Shown here piece after piece: positions 7,941 through 16,477 of a DNA stretch of 64,000 nucleotides; within the stretch, counting starts at the first letter, position 1; the number at the start of each line of letters is the position of its first letter. The notes under the pieces are model-generated. The model had not been told where the DNA came from. It made no database searches and was given only the letters and a program-made list of their open reading frames with translations. A program made the translations under genes and the position numbers. The stretch lies in the NCBI GenBank assembly GCA_025060615.1, contig JANXBS010000003.1, positions 172,441 through 236,440 on the forward strand, written 5' to 3'. Source of the DNA: Anaerolineae bacterium (lineage in GTDB: Bacteria; Chloroflexota; Anaerolineae; DUEN01).

Positions 7941-9608
7941 ATGAAGTATAGCACAAGTGCAGATGAGCGGCTCCAACGTGTAGTGGCAGCTCAACAACGG
8001 TGGCTGAGCCGGCGCGGCCGGCCCTTTGATCTGGCCGTGCATATGGACGCGCTTTGGGCGATTATCGCTGCTATCCGAGAGGCCAACCCGTTTACCGAGC
8101 GAACCCTCTCGCTCTTACTGAATCAGCACCGACCGGCTCCCGGCCAGCACTTCACCAAGGCACAGTTGGTGCAAGCGTATCGTCATTTCGTGGCGCAAGG
8201 GAGGCTTCCATTTGAGCGGGAGATGTTACGCCGGCTCCAGATGAAGCCGGTGCGGACCGCATCAGGGGTGACGCCGGTGGCCGTGCTCACTAAGCCGGCC
8301 CCTTGCCCTGGCCAGTGCATCTTCTGTCCTACCGATGTGCGCATGCCCAAGAGCTACCTCAGCGATGAGCCGGGCGCGATGCGGGCACTCCAGAACGATT
8401 TCGACCCTTACCGCCAGGTGATGAGCCGGATCGAGAGCCTGGAGAGCATCGGCCACAGTGTAGACAAAGTGGAACTGCTCATCCTGGGCGGCACCTGGTC
8501 GGCCTATCCGCGATCGTATCAGGAATGGTTCGTCCGCCGGTGTCTCGACGCGCTCAACGGGCGCGACGCGCCTTCGCTGGAGGAGGCGTTGGCGTGGAAC
8601 GAGCACGCGCCGCGTCGCAACGTGGGGTTGGTTATCGAGACGCGGCCAGATTGGATCACGCCACAAGAAGTGATCCGGCTGCGCCGGCTGGGCGTGACCA
8701 AGGTGCAGGTGGGCGTGCAGAGCCTGGATGATCGCATCTTGGCCCTTAACAAGCGGGGGCATACCGTGGAGGAGGCGCGACGGGCTGTGCGGCTATTGCG
8801 GCTGGGCGGCTTTAAGATCCACCTGCACTGGATGCCTAACTTGCTGGGCGCGACGCCGGAATCAGATCGAGAGGACTTCGCCCGCCTGTGGGCAGATCCA
8901 GCCTTGCGCCCTGACGAGCTGAAAATCTATCCCTGCATGTTGATCGCCGAGACCGAGCTGTTCCACGAGTGGACGCGAGGGGCCTATCGTCCCTATGAGG
9001 AGGAGGAGCTGATCGAGCTGTTGATCGAGTGCAAGACGATGGTGCCGCGCTATTGCCGGCTCAACCGGGTCGTCCGCGATATCCCAGCCCAGGACATCGT
9101 AGCCGGGACCCGCACCTCAAACCTGCGCGAGGTGGTTCAGGCCCGGATGCGAGCGCGCGGTTTACGCTGTCAGTGCATCCGCTGCCGGGAGGTGCGCCAC
9201 CGTCCTGTGGCCGAGGCTGATCTCCATCTGGAAGTCCTCTCCTATGAGACAGATGCCACGGAAGAGCGATTCATCAGCTTTGTCTCGGGCGATGATCACC
9301 TGGCCGGGTTCCTACGCCTCTCGTTACCACGGTCAGAGGTGAGCCCGGAGGAGCAGCCGCAGGAGTTGCGAGGGGCTGCTGTGATCCGTGAGGTCCATGT
9401 CTATGGGCCGGCCTTGGGCATCGGGGATGATAACGCTGGAGAGGCACAACACCGAGGCCTAGGCGCACGTCTGATCGCGGAGGCAGAACGACAAGCTCGC
9501 GCGGCCGGGTATCGCCGGCTGGCCGTGATCGCCGCAGTAGGCACGCGCGGCTACTATCGCCGGTTCGGGTTCGAGTTGGGTGAGCTATATATGGCCAAGG
9601 CGGTGTAA
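7941..9608 (+). CDS. elp3: bacterial Elp3: radical SAM / acetyltransferase tRNA uridine-34 enzyme
   Basis: Elp3 builds the carboxymethyl group at C5 of wobble uridine in tRNA using acetyl-CoA and SAM. The [4Fe-4S] cysteines are C122, C126 and C129 (CPGQCIFC), followed by the Elp3-specific stretch EPGAMRALQNDFDPYRQ. The middle contains VDKVELLILGGTWSAYP, GLVIETRPDWI and VGVQSLDD, all matching eukaryotic Elp3. The C-terminal GNAT domain (about 390-555) has IREVHVYGPAL, the acetyl-CoA loop HRGLGARLIAEAE and RGYYRRFGFELGELYMAKAV. Length 555 aa is normal. The start is uncertain: the ATG at 7941 has no ribosome site. The family is known in Dehalococcoides, also Chloroflexota. The 3' end converges on the uxaA-like gene with a 9-nt gap. 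Confidence 0.93.
   Translation: MKYSTSADERLQRVVAAQQRWLSRRGRPFDLAVHMDALWAIIAAIREANPFTERTLSLLLNQHRPAPGQHFTKAQLVQAYRHFVAQGRLPFEREMLRRLQMKPVRTASGVTPVAVLTKPAPCPGQCIFCPTDVRMPKSYLSDEPGAMRALQNDFDPYRQVMSRIESLESIGHSVDKVELLILGGTWSAYPRSYQEWFVRRCLDALNGRDAPSLEEALAWNEHAPRRNVGLVIETRPDWITPQEVIRLRRLGVTKVQVGVQSLDDRILALNKRGHTVEEARRAVRLLRLGGFKIHLHWMPNLLGATPESDREDFARLWADPALRPDELKIYPCMLIAETELFHEWTRGAYRPYEEEELIELLIECKTMVPRYCRLNRVVRDIPAQDIVAGTRTSNLREVVQARMRARGLRCQCIRCREVRHRPVAEADLHLEVLSYETDATEERFISFVSGDDHLAGFLRLSLPRSEVSPEEQPQELRGAAVIREVHVYGPALGIGDDNAGEAQHRGLGARLIAEAERQARAAGYRRLAVIAAVGTRGYYRRFGFELGELYMAKAV
7945..7953 (-). promoter_or_regulatory. extended -10 promoter for leaderless methyltransferase mRNA
   Basis: TGCTATACT on the minus strand (7953-7945) is an extended -10 whose expected start falls at about 7938, the first base of the GTG codon. 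The same nine bases form the -10 regions of the ilv and gntR promoters in this window. Confidence 0.5.
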
Positions 9609-9617
9609 CTGCTTTGG

Positions 9618-11123
9618 CTACAGGCGTGGCCCGATCACCTCGATGGCGAACTCCCGATGTCCCCATATCTCGGCCGCCGTCTCCTTGCCGTTAGCCACGT
9701 CTATGATCTCGCGGAAGATGCGCAACCCCACCTCGGCCAGTGGTTCCCCCTCCAGCACGGTGCCGGCGTTGATGTCCATGTCCTCTCTCAGCCGCTGATA
9801 CATGGGTGTGTTCGTGGCGACCTTGATCACTGGGGCGATGGGACAGCCGGTGGGTGAGCCGCGCCCGGTGGTGAAGACGACCACCTGGGCCCCACCGGCT
9901 ACCATGCCAGTCACCGACTCCAGGTCATTGCCCGCGGTGTCCATGATGACTAAGCCGCGCTTGGTTGGACGGTGGGCGTAGCGCACGAACTCCTGTACCG
10001 GGGTTGTGCCCCCCTTAGCAATGGCGCCCAGCGACTTCTCCTCAATGGTGGTCAATCCGCCCGCGATGTTGCCGGGCGCCGGCTGCGCGCCGCGTAGGTC
10101 CACGCCCATCCGCATGGCCTCACGCTCGCGCCGCAGCACCGCCGCCACGATCTGCTGTCCGATTTCCGGCGTGGCCGCGCGGGATGCCAGCAGGTGCTCG
10201 GCTCCGATGAACTCGGGCACCTCGGATAGGATCACCGTCCCTCCTGATGCCACCACCAAATCACTGGCGATGCCTACGGCCGGGTTTGCAGTGACGCCCG
10301 ACCAGGCGTCGGATCCTCCACACTCAGTGGCGACGATCAGCTCAGATAGAGGTACCAGCTCGCGTTGAGCGCCCGCCACCTCCTGTAGCAGCTCACGGGC
10401 AATCCCTACGCCGCGTTCGAAGGTGGCTCGGCTGCCACCTTCCTCCTGGATCGTTAGGCGCTGGACAAGCACCCCTTCCGCAGCTAACTGCTCGGCCATC
10501 TCGATAGTAGGCATGGTCTCGCAGCCCAGGCCGATGAGAAGCACTGCGCCCACATTGGGATGACGGGCAAATTCCTCTAGGACTCGCCGTGATTGGGCTA
10601 GGTCATCACCCAGTTGCGAGCAGCCATAGACGTGAGGAATGGCCACTACCTCAGGCAGCAGTTGGCCGATGCGCTCGACCACCGTGTTAGCACAGTGCAC
10701 TGTGGGCAGGACCAGCACGTGGTTGCGCACGCCGACGCGTCCATCGCGGCGACGATAGCCCCAAAAGGTGGTGACGGGCGGTTGCATAATCGCTAGGGAT
10801 TTGATAGCCGTAGACTGAAGGTTGGAAAAGCCAACTTCTACAGGCTCACCCAAATCGCCACGGCCGCGAGTGCTCTCGATGTTGTGCACGTGAGCGTGCT
10901 CTCCTACGGCGATGTCGGCGGTGGCGCGGCCGATGACCTGGCCATACTTGAGCACGAGCTCGCCGCGAGCGATGGGACGATAGGCGAACTTGTGGCCGAA
11001 GGGGATGTTCTGGCGCAAGGGAATGGCGAAACCGTTTACGGAAACCGTTGCGCCAGCGGGCAGGTTTACTGCCGCCAATGCAACGTTATCGTCGGGATGC
11101 ATGAGCAAAGCTTGGGTAGACAT
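9618..11123 (-). CDS. UxaA/GarD-family sugar-acid dehydratase (altronate dehydratase type)
   Basis: Member of the family that dehydrates altronate, galactarate or related sugar acids to 2-keto-3-deoxy acids. The N-terminal SAF domain covers about residues 1-90 (PAGATVSVNGFAIPL, GEHAHVHNIES). The main dehydratase domains follow, with GYRRRDGRVGVRNHVLVLPTVHCAN, ATECGGSDAWSGVTANPAVG and FTTGRGSPTGCPIAPVIKVATN, the conserved cores of UxaA/GarD. A single fused chain of 501 aa is the usual UxaA form. The exact substrate cannot be told. It sits 43 nt downstream of tdk on the same strand, which is not functionally informative. No uronate isomerase or oxidoreductase partner is nearby. Confidence 0.86.
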   Translation of the reverse strand: MSTQALLMHPDDNVALAAVNLPAGATVSVNGFAIPLRQNIPFGHKFAYRPIARGELVLKYGQVIGRATADIAVGEHAHVHNIESTRGRGDLGEPVEVGFSNLQSTAIKSLAIMQPPVTTFWGYRRRDGRVGVRNHVLVLPTVHCANTVVERIGQLLPEVVAIPHVYGCSQLGDDLAQSRRVLEEFARHPNVGAVLLIGLGCETMPTIEMAEQLAAEGVLVQRLTIQEEGGSRATFERGVGIARELLQEVAGAQRELVPLSELIVATECGGSDAWSGVTANPAVGIASDLVVASGGTVILSEVPEFIGAEHLLASRAATPEIGQQIVAAVLRREREAMRMGVDLRGAQPAPGNIAGGLTTIEEKSLGAIAKGGTTPVQEFVRYAHRPTKRGLVIMDTAGNDLESVTGMVAGGAQVVVFTTGRGSPTGCPIAPVIKVATNTPMYQRLREDMDINAGTVLEGEPLAEVGLRIFREIIDVANGKETAAEIWGHREFAIEVIGPRL

Positions 11124-11166
11124 AAGGGGCTCCGGGGGAGGAAATGGTGAAGAATAGGGTTCACTA

Positions 11167-11754
11167 TCAGCTCTCGCGGGGGACTTCGTGACAACGACGA
11201 CAGCGGGCTTCGTAGACCTCGCTGGCTCCTACCAGGATCACCGGGTCGTCATAACGGGCCGGCCGACCATCAATCAGGCGTTGTGTGCGCGAGGCTTCCG
11301 CGCCGCAGCGTACACAAATGGCGTGGAGCTTATCCATGCGCTCGGCCTGAGCCATCAGCAACGGCACCGGGCCAAACGGCTCACCGCGGAAATCCATGTC
11401 TAGGCCAGCGCAGATCACTCGCAGCCCTCGATTGGCCAGCTCGTTGCAGACATCGGCGATTTCCCAGTCGAAAAACTGCACTTCGTCCACGGCGACCACA
11501 GTGGTATCTGGTTCCAGCCGCTCCAGGATCTCTCGCGCGCTGCGCACGACGATCGCGTTGTCGCGGGCGATCCCGTTATGAGAGGCGATGCGCGTCACCC
11601 CGTAGCGGTCGTCGAGACTAGGCTTGAAGAGTTGCACTTTCTGCCGAGCGATCTCAGCTCGTCGCACGCGCCGCAAGAGTTCCTCGGTCTTGCCGCTGAA
11701 CATGCTGCCGCAGATCAGCTCAATCCACCCCGTTTCTGGGTGCGTGGAAGGCAT
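11167..11754 (-). CDS. tdk: thymidine kinase
   Basis: Phosphorylates thymidine to dTMP for salvage. Type II enzyme: P-loop [14 protein letters not shown] near residue 15, Walker [12 protein letters not shown], lasso and substrate segment [17 protein letters not shown], and two zinc-binding CxxC pairs (CVRCGAEAS and CRRCHE). Length 195 aa is typical. The ATG at 11754 follows AGGAGAGGAG. It lies downstream of the rplU-rpmA-rpmE group after a 250-nt gap with a hairpin, so it probably has its own promoter. The uxaA-like gene follows in the same direction. Confidence 0.96.
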   Translation of the reverse strand: MPSTHPETGWIELICGSMFSGKTEELLRRVRRAEIARQKVQLFKPSLDDRYGVTRIASHNGIARDNAIVVRSAREILERLEPDTTVVAVDEVQFFDWEIADVCNELANRGLRVICAGLDMDFRGEPFGPVPLLMAQAERMDKLHAICVRCGAEASRTQRLIDGRPARYDDPVILVGASEVYEARCRRCHEVPRES

Positions 11755-11936
11755 TAAGCATCTCCTCTCCTTAGAGGTAGTCTGAAAATTCTACTACAAA
11801 GGGAGCGACGGTACCACTGCGTGTAAGCGTGATGGAAGAAACGAATTGCGGAGGGGGATCCCTTCCCGCCTTCCCGGGGATTCGGCACGAAGATGTTTCC
11901 CACGGTTGAGTGAGAGCCACCGGGGTAACAGATAAG

Positions 11937-11963
11937 GGAGGGCAGAATTTAAACCCGCCCTCC
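11937..11963 (-). terminator. probable terminator after rpmE
   Basis: GGAGGGC (minus strand) pairs with GCCCTCC across a 13-nt AT-rich loop, 46 nt beyond the rpmE stop, followed by CTTATCTG rather than a clean T run. It plausibly ends or attenuates the ribosomal operon before tdk. The rest of the 11755-12008 gap shows nothing further that I can name. Confidence 0.5.
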
Positions 11964-12008
11964 TGGTTTGTCTTCCTAATCCAGGGCAGCCCTCACCCTA
12001 AAGAGAAG

Positions 12009-12362
12009 CTATTCCGCCCTGGAGCGAGCTGATTCTGCTACTTGGCGCGCGAGCTCGGCAGCCTTTTCGGGGCTCTCGCCACGGCGTCGAGCCCGACGCT
12101 CAGCTTCTGCGGCGGCTGCCTGAGCCTCAGCTTGCGCGCGCTGAGCGGCCACCAACGTATCGCGAGCCTCTAGGCGCCGCATGAAGCGCTCAACCTGGCC
12201 GGCGGTGTCCACAATGCGCTGCTCGCCCGTGAAGAACGGATGGCATTGGGAGCAGACGTCCGTGTGGATCTCAGGCACCGTAGCTCCTACTGTCCAAGTG
12301 TTACCGCACGCGCAGACCACGCGCGCGTTGGGATACCATCGAGGATGAATTTTCTCACGCAT
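12009..12362 (-). CDS. rpmE: ribosomal protein L31 with C-terminal extension
   Basis: Large-subunit protein bL31. The core MREKIHPRWYP...VCACGNTW...HTDVCSQCHPFFTGEQRIVDTAG has the four zinc cysteines C17, C19, C37 and C40, so it is the zinc-binding form. Residues 1-70 match ordinary L31. The remaining 47 residues are an Ala/Glu/Arg-rich helix (AAAAEAERRARRRGESPEKA) not present in standard L31. The ATG at 12362 follows GGAGGTTGGGTGAC. It is the third gene of rplU-rpmA-rpmE. Confidence 0.93.
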   Translation of the reverse strand: MREKIHPRWYPNARVVCACGNTWTVGATVPEIHTDVCSQCHPFFTGEQRIVDTAGQVERFMRRLEARDTLVAAQRAQAEAQAAAAEAERRARRRGESPEKAAELARQVAESARSRAE

Positions 12363-12414
12363 GTCACCCAACCTCCGCTTCGGCAGGCCTGACGTTTAGG
12401 AGCCGTCAGGTCCC

Positions 12415-12678
12415 CTACGCCACACGCTGCGGGTAGACGCTGACGCGCTTTTGATCACGCGTATGCGGCTCAAACTTCACATATCCGTCGATCAAAGCGA
12501 ATAGGGTATCATCGCCCCCTACGCCCACATTTTTTCCAGGCTTGATCTTCGTGCCGCGCTGTCGGACCAGGATGCTGCCCGCTGTCACCCATTGCCCATC
12601 GAAGCGCTTTACACCCAGGCGCTGAGAGCGGCTGTCACGACCGTTGCGGCTAGAGCCGCCACCCTTTTTGTGTGCCAT
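12415..12678 (-). CDS. rpmA: ribosomal protein L27
   Basis: Large-subunit protein bL27, whose N-terminus reaches the peptidyl transferase centre. It begins [16 protein letters not shown], giving the mature-type N-terminus with no cleavable extension of the Firmicutes kind. [29 protein letters not shown] and DDTLFAL are conserved. Length 87 aa is normal. It lies 29 nt after rplU and 52 nt before rpmE, the usual L21-L27 pairing. Confidence 0.97.
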   Translation of the reverse strand: MAHKKGGGSSRNGRDSRSQRLGVKRFDGQWVTAGSILVRQRGTKIKPGKNVGVGGDDTLFALIDGYVKFEPHTRDQKRVSVYPQRVA

Positions 12679-12707
12679 TTCCTACCCCTCCGTCCGTCGA
12701 ACCGTGT

Positions 12708-13019
12708 TTACACCTCGATCGCTTCAATCCGCAGAAGCGTGTACGGTTGACGATGTCCCTTCTTCCGCCGATATCGCTGTTTTGGCTTGTAACGGAACAC
12801 GATCACCTTGCGGGATTTACCTTGGCCTAACACGTGAGCCCGGATCATCGCTCCTTCAACTACCGGCTGGCCAACGCGAACGTTTTCGCCATCAGCTACC
12901 AGAAGCACGCGATCAAATGTGATCGTTTCACCAACGGGGACGTCCAATTTCTCCACTTGGATCGTCTCCCCAGGGCTCACGCGGTACTGCTTGCCACCGG
13001 TCTCGAAAATCGCATACAT
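12708..13019 (-). CDS. rplU: ribosomal protein L21
   Basis: Large-subunit protein bL21. [18 protein letters not shown] is the classic N-terminus and [24 protein letters not shown] the conserved basic C-terminus. Length 103 aa is standard. The frame stays open 38 codons upstream, but the ATG at 13019 with a GGAGG ribosome site is the family start. It is transcribed from the consensus promoter at 13140-13168, leaving a 5' leader of about 110 nt in which an autoregulatory L21 leader could sit. I could not fold one convincingly. Confidence 0.96.
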   Translation of the reverse strand: MYAIFETGGKQYRVSPGETIQVEKLDVPVGETITFDRVLLVADGENVRVGQPVVEGAMIRAHVLGQGKSRKVIVFRYKPKQRYRRKKGHRQPYTLLRIEAIEV

Positions 13020-13139
13020 GAACGTTGAACCTCCTGTACCGCGTCCGGCAGGCCGGAACTTCGCACTGGCGGTACTCACTGGAATGACCTGTAACGCGAC
13101 GAGCAGGCGGCCATCGGGCCAGCCTGCCCGCAAGGGGTC

Positions 13140-13168
13140 ATTATACCCCTGCTTGCGCCCCCTGTCAA
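13140..13168 (-). promoter_or_regulatory. consensus promoter of rplU-rpmA-rpmE
   Basis: TTGACA (13168-13163), 17-nt spacer, TATAAT (13145-13140): identical to the sigma-70 consensus. It is back to back with a second promoter on the plus strand at 13194-13222. Confidence 0.92.
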
Positions 13169-13193
13169 ACTGAAACGTCTAGTTGCCAAGCAG

Positions 13194-13222
13194 TTGACAG
13201 CAGCTAAGCATTGGTGTACAAT
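13194..13222 (+). promoter_or_regulatory. promoter of the peptide ABC transporter operon
   Basis: TTGACA (13194-13199), 17-nt spacer, TACAAT (13217-13222). It drives the rightward operon beginning at 13404 with a leader of roughly 175 nt, in which I recognise no riboswitch. Confidence 0.85.
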
Positions 13223-13403
13223 CACATTGCTAGAAGATCATGCCCCGTGGGTCCTTGCTTTAGTCCCGAAGCGGTCTCAGAGAATGTCGCGAAGCCCGTT
13301 CCCCCTGTTCTGAGGCTCTAAATCCCGTTGATCGGCTTTTGGAAGAGGATTGGGCTGCCAGGAAGCAGCGAACACACCAGAAGTGGAAAAGGAGGCTCCT
13401 GCT

Positions 13404-14483
13404 TTGACCACCTCTGCTCCTGCGATTCCTATGGGCGTTGCCCCGCCTCGGCCAAGCCTCTGGGCCCGGATCGTTCGCAACTTCTGGGTGCGTCGAAGTT
13501 CCAAGGCGATTTTCACCATCTTCGTTGTGGTCAGCCTGACGTTCTTCTTGGTGCGGCTAATGCCGGCTAATCCGATTGAGGTGTACATCAACAGCCTGAT
13601 CGAGCAGTTCGGCCTCCCCTATGATCAGGCCAGGAACCAGGCGGCTGCCCTCTTCGCCATTGATCTCGATGCCCCCCTCTTTCTGCAGTATCTGAGCTAT
13701 GTCCGCAGCCTTCTTCGCGGCGATTTGGGAACCTCGCTCCTATCGGCCGGCACGCCGGTATCCAGCATCATCCTGCGCTTTCTGCCTTGGACGCTCTTCA
13801 GCGTGGGCACTGGCCTCTTAGTGAGCTTCACGTTGGGCATCGTCTTAGGCATGATCATGGCTTACCGTCGCGAATCGGTGGCTGATCACGTGCTCTCGGC
13901 GCTGGCCTCGGTCCTCAGCTCCGTGCCCAATTACCTCATCGCCATGATGCTGGTGGTGTTCCTAGGCGTGCAGTGGAAGCTGGTGGACATCGCCGCCATG
14001 CGTGGCTCGATGTCTCCTGGGATGCAGCCTGGCTTCCACCTGGCCTTTATCAAGGATGTGCTCTATCATGCCTCGCTGCCCATCCTGACTTATGTGATCA
14101 CCACCATCGGCACGTGGATGCTGACGATGAAGAGCAGCACCATCAGCACCCTGGGCGAGGACTACGTGACCGTCGCCAAGGCGCGAGGGCTGCCGGAGCG
14201 ACGGATCACAACGGCGTATGTAGGGCGTAATGCGGCGTTGCCTCTTTTCACCCAGCTCACCATCGCAATCGGCTTCATCGTAGGCGGCTCTTTGCTGATC
14301 GAGTCCATCTTCGTGTATCAGGGGATCGGCCTGGTCTTGCTGCGTAGCATCACCCAGCGCGATTACCCGGTGATGCAAGGCGTGTTTCTGATTATCACGA
14401 TCTCTGTGATCGTCGCCAACCTGTTAGCTGATGTACTGTACAGCCGGTTGGACCCTCGGATCAAACTGGGCAGAGGCGAATGA
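13404..14483 (+). CDS. peptide/oligosaccharide ABC transporter permease, DppB/OppB type
   Basis: First inner-membrane permease of a dipeptide/oligopeptide-family importer. One N-terminal helix (AIFTIFVVVSLTFFLVRLMPANP), a periplasmic loop with GDLGTSLLSAGTPVSSII, then five helices with the EAA-type loop VAKARGLPERRITTAYVGRNAALPL contacting the ATPases. The frame is open to a TTG at 13350, but the TTG at 13404 has a perfect AAAAGGAGG eight bases before it, so I use it (359 aa). The stop overlaps the next gene as ATGA, indicating translational coupling. Members of this family also carry beta-glucan or mannan oligosaccharides in thermophiles, so the cargo is open. Confidence 0.9.
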   Translation: MTTSAPAIPMGVAPPRPSLWARIVRNFWVRRSSKAIFTIFVVVSLTFFLVRLMPANPIEVYINSLIEQFGLPYDQARNQAAALFAIDLDAPLFLQYLSYVRSLLRGDLGTSLLSAGTPVSSIILRFLPWTLFSVGTGLLVSFTLGIVLGMIMAYRRESVADHVLSALASVLSSVPNYLIAMMLVVFLGVQWKLVDIAAMRGSMSPGMQPGFHLAFIKDVLYHASLPILTYVITTIGTWMLTMKSSTISTLGEDYVTVAKARGLPERRITTAYVGRNAALPLFTQLTIAIGFIVGGSLLIESIFVYQGIGLVLLRSITQRDYPVMQGVFLIITISVIVANLLADVLYSRLDPRIKLGRGE

Positions 14484-15397
14484 AAATGACCCAAGCGGCT
14501 TTGGTGAGAGAACCCACCCTGCGCGATGCGCTGGAGAATTTCGCCCACAGCATCATTACCTTCTTACGGCTGATGGCTCGCAACCCGGTGGGATTCGTCG
14601 GCTTTCTGGTGGTGGTAGGATTCGTGCTGCTGTCATTGGTAGGACCATACTTTGTGGAATTGGACCTTAAGACGAATGTGTCGAAGATTTACCAGCCTCC
14701 ATCGTGGGAACATCCACTGGGCACTGACCACCAAGGGCGTGACATCTGGGCGCAGATTGTGCACGGCGGCAGGGACATTCTGTACGTCGCGTTTCTGGCC
14801 GGCCTTATCTCCACTCTGATCGCGGTCCTTTTTGGCTCCTTATCGGCTCTGGCGGGCGGCACGGTAGACTCGGTCATTATGACCATCACCGACATTGTCT
14901 TAACGATCCCGCAGTTTCCGCTGTTGGCGGTGCTGGCGGGGTTTGTCCGCCTGAATAGCCTGACGCTGCTGGCCTTGCTGCTGGCGATCTTAGGATGGCC
15001 TACGTTGCTGCGCGCGGTGAGATCACAGGTGCTTTCCCTCAAGGAGCGCGACTACGTAGAAGCAGCCGTGGCCCTGGACATGGGACTGCGCCATATCATT
15101 TTCTCCGAGATCCTGCCCAACATGATGAGCTATATTATCATCAGCTTCACCCTGGCGATGACCGGGGCGATCTACGCCCAGGTCGGGCTGATCTTCCTGG
15201 GGCTGGTGCCCATGTCAGGGCAGAACTGGGCTGTGATGATCCAGTTGGCCTGGGTGCGCGGCGCCATCTTCTTCAAGGACAGCATCTATTACATCATGTC
15301 ACCGGTCCTGGCTATCGCCCTTTTCCAGCTTGCCTTGGTCTCCATGACCCGCAGCCTGGAAGAGGTGTTCAACCCACGGCTGCGCGCTGGAGTATGA
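14480..15397 (+). CDS. peptide/oligosaccharide ABC transporter permease, DppC/OppC type
   Basis: Second permease of the same importer. The N-terminal cytoplasmic segment is followed by a first helix (VGFVGFLVVVGFVLLSLVGPY), the family motif HPLGTDHQGRDIWAQIVHGGR after it, then five more helices. The coupling loop is VRSQVLSLKERDYVEAAVALDMG. Length 305 aa is typical. Start and stop overlap both neighbours by four bases (ATGA), so the genes are translationally coupled. Confidence 0.92.
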   Translation: MKMTQAALVREPTLRDALENFAHSIITFLRLMARNPVGFVGFLVVVGFVLLSLVGPYFVELDLKTNVSKIYQPPSWEHPLGTDHQGRDIWAQIVHGGRDILYVAFLAGLISTLIAVLFGSLSALAGGTVDSVIMTITDIVLTIPQFPLLAVLAGFVRLNSLTLLALLLAILGWPTLLRAVRSQVLSLKERDYVEAAVALDMGLRHIIFSEILPNMMSYIIISFTLAMTGAIYAQVGLIFLGLVPMSGQNWAVMIQLAWVRGAIFFKDSIYYIMSPVLAIALFQLALVSMTRSLEEVFNPRLRAGV

Positions 15398-16476
15398 GGA
15401 TGCGCGAGTTAGCTGCAACCAGCCTTTCGTGGAGCGTTGAATCTAATGGAGAGGCGCCCCTATCAGTGCGCGATCTTTGGGTTGAATATCAGGCGCGACG
15501 TGGCGCTGTGCAGGCGGTGCGCGGCGTCAGCTTCGATGTGCGCCCCGGGGAGAGCCTCTCGCTGATCGGGGAGAGCGGGTCGGGGAAGACCACGCTGGGA
15601 TTGGCGCTGATCCGGCTGTTAGCGCCCACGGCGAGAATCCGCCATGGCCAGATCGTCTACCGACGCAATGGCCAGGTATACGATATCCTCTCGCTCAGCC
15701 CTGAGGAGATGCGTCAGTTTCGCTGGCGCGAGTGCGCCATGGTTTTTCAATCCGCGCTCAACGCGTTCAATCCGGTGTTGCGCATCTGGGATCAGATCAA
15801 CGACACGGCCCGCGCTCACGGCCAGGCGGATCGCAAAGAAATCTGGAAGCGAGCTATCGATCTGCTGCGATTTGTTCAGCTCGATCCGGAGCGGGTGATC
15901 CTCTCGTATCCGCACGAGCTGAGCGGCGGGATGCGGCAGCGCGTGCTGTTGGCACTGGCTTTGCTGCTCAACCCGCAGATTCTAATCCTGGATGAGCCGA
16001 CGACGGCTCTGGACATTTTGACTCAGCGTTCTATCATTGACTTGCTGCGCCGGCTGAAGGAGGAATTGCGCTTCGCCATGATCTTCATCTCGCATGACCT
16101 CTCGCTGGCGGCGGAGCTGGCCGACCGGGTGGCGACCATGTATGCCGGCGCCATCGTGGAGCTGGGCGAGGTGCACGACATCTTCTATCAGCCGCGCCAT
16201 CCGTATACGCTAGGGCTGATCCGGGCTGTGCCGACGGTGACTGGAGGGTTTGAGGAGCTGAGCTCCATCCCAGGTTCGCCGCCCGATTTGATTGACCTGC
16301 CGCCCGGCTGCAAGTTCCACCCACGTTGTCCCTTCGCCACGGAGCGGTGCACGGAGGAAGAGCCCGCGCTGATGCCTGTAGGGCCAGATCATTACGCAGC
16401 CTGCTTCCACTGGGAGAGGGTAGCTCAGGAGCTAGAGCATAATCCCGTCCGTCGGGTTGTTCATACGGGGGAATGA
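15394..16476 (+). CDS. peptide/oligosaccharide ABC transporter ATPase, DppD/OppD type
   Basis: Nucleotide-binding subunit. Walker A GESGSGKTTLGL, Q-loop MVFQSALNAFNPVL, signature LSGGMRQRVLLA, Walker B ILILDEPTTALD and H-loop ISHDLSLAAE are all intact. The C-terminal oligopeptide-transporter domain ends with the cysteine cluster CKFHPRCPFATERC and a final AACFHW, which in the family can bind an iron-sulfur centre. I set the start at the ATG overlapping the oppC-type stop (360 aa). The frame is open far upstream but that part only shadows the permease gene. Confidence 0.92.
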   Translation: MRMRELAATSLSWSVESNGEAPLSVRDLWVEYQARRGAVQAVRGVSFDVRPGESLSLIGESGSGKTTLGLALIRLLAPTARIRHGQIVYRRNGQVYDILSLSPEEMRQFRWRECAMVFQSALNAFNPVLRIWDQINDTARAHGQADRKEIWKRAIDLLRFVQLDPERVILSYPHELSGGMRQRVLLALALLLNPQILILDEPTTALDILTQRSIIDLLRRLKEELRFAMIFISHDLSLAAELADRVATMYAGAIVELGEVHDIFYQPRHPYTLGLIRAVPTVTGGFEELSSIPGSPPDLIDLPPGCKFHPRCPFATERCTEEEPALMPVGPDHYAACFHWERVAQELEHNPVRRVVHTGE

Positions 16477-16477
16477 G

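Noticed and set aside
14995-15393. Upstream extension of the OppD-type ATPase frame
   Set aside because: It overlaps the permease gene entirely; the ATG at 15394 with ATGA coupling gives the family N-terminus.
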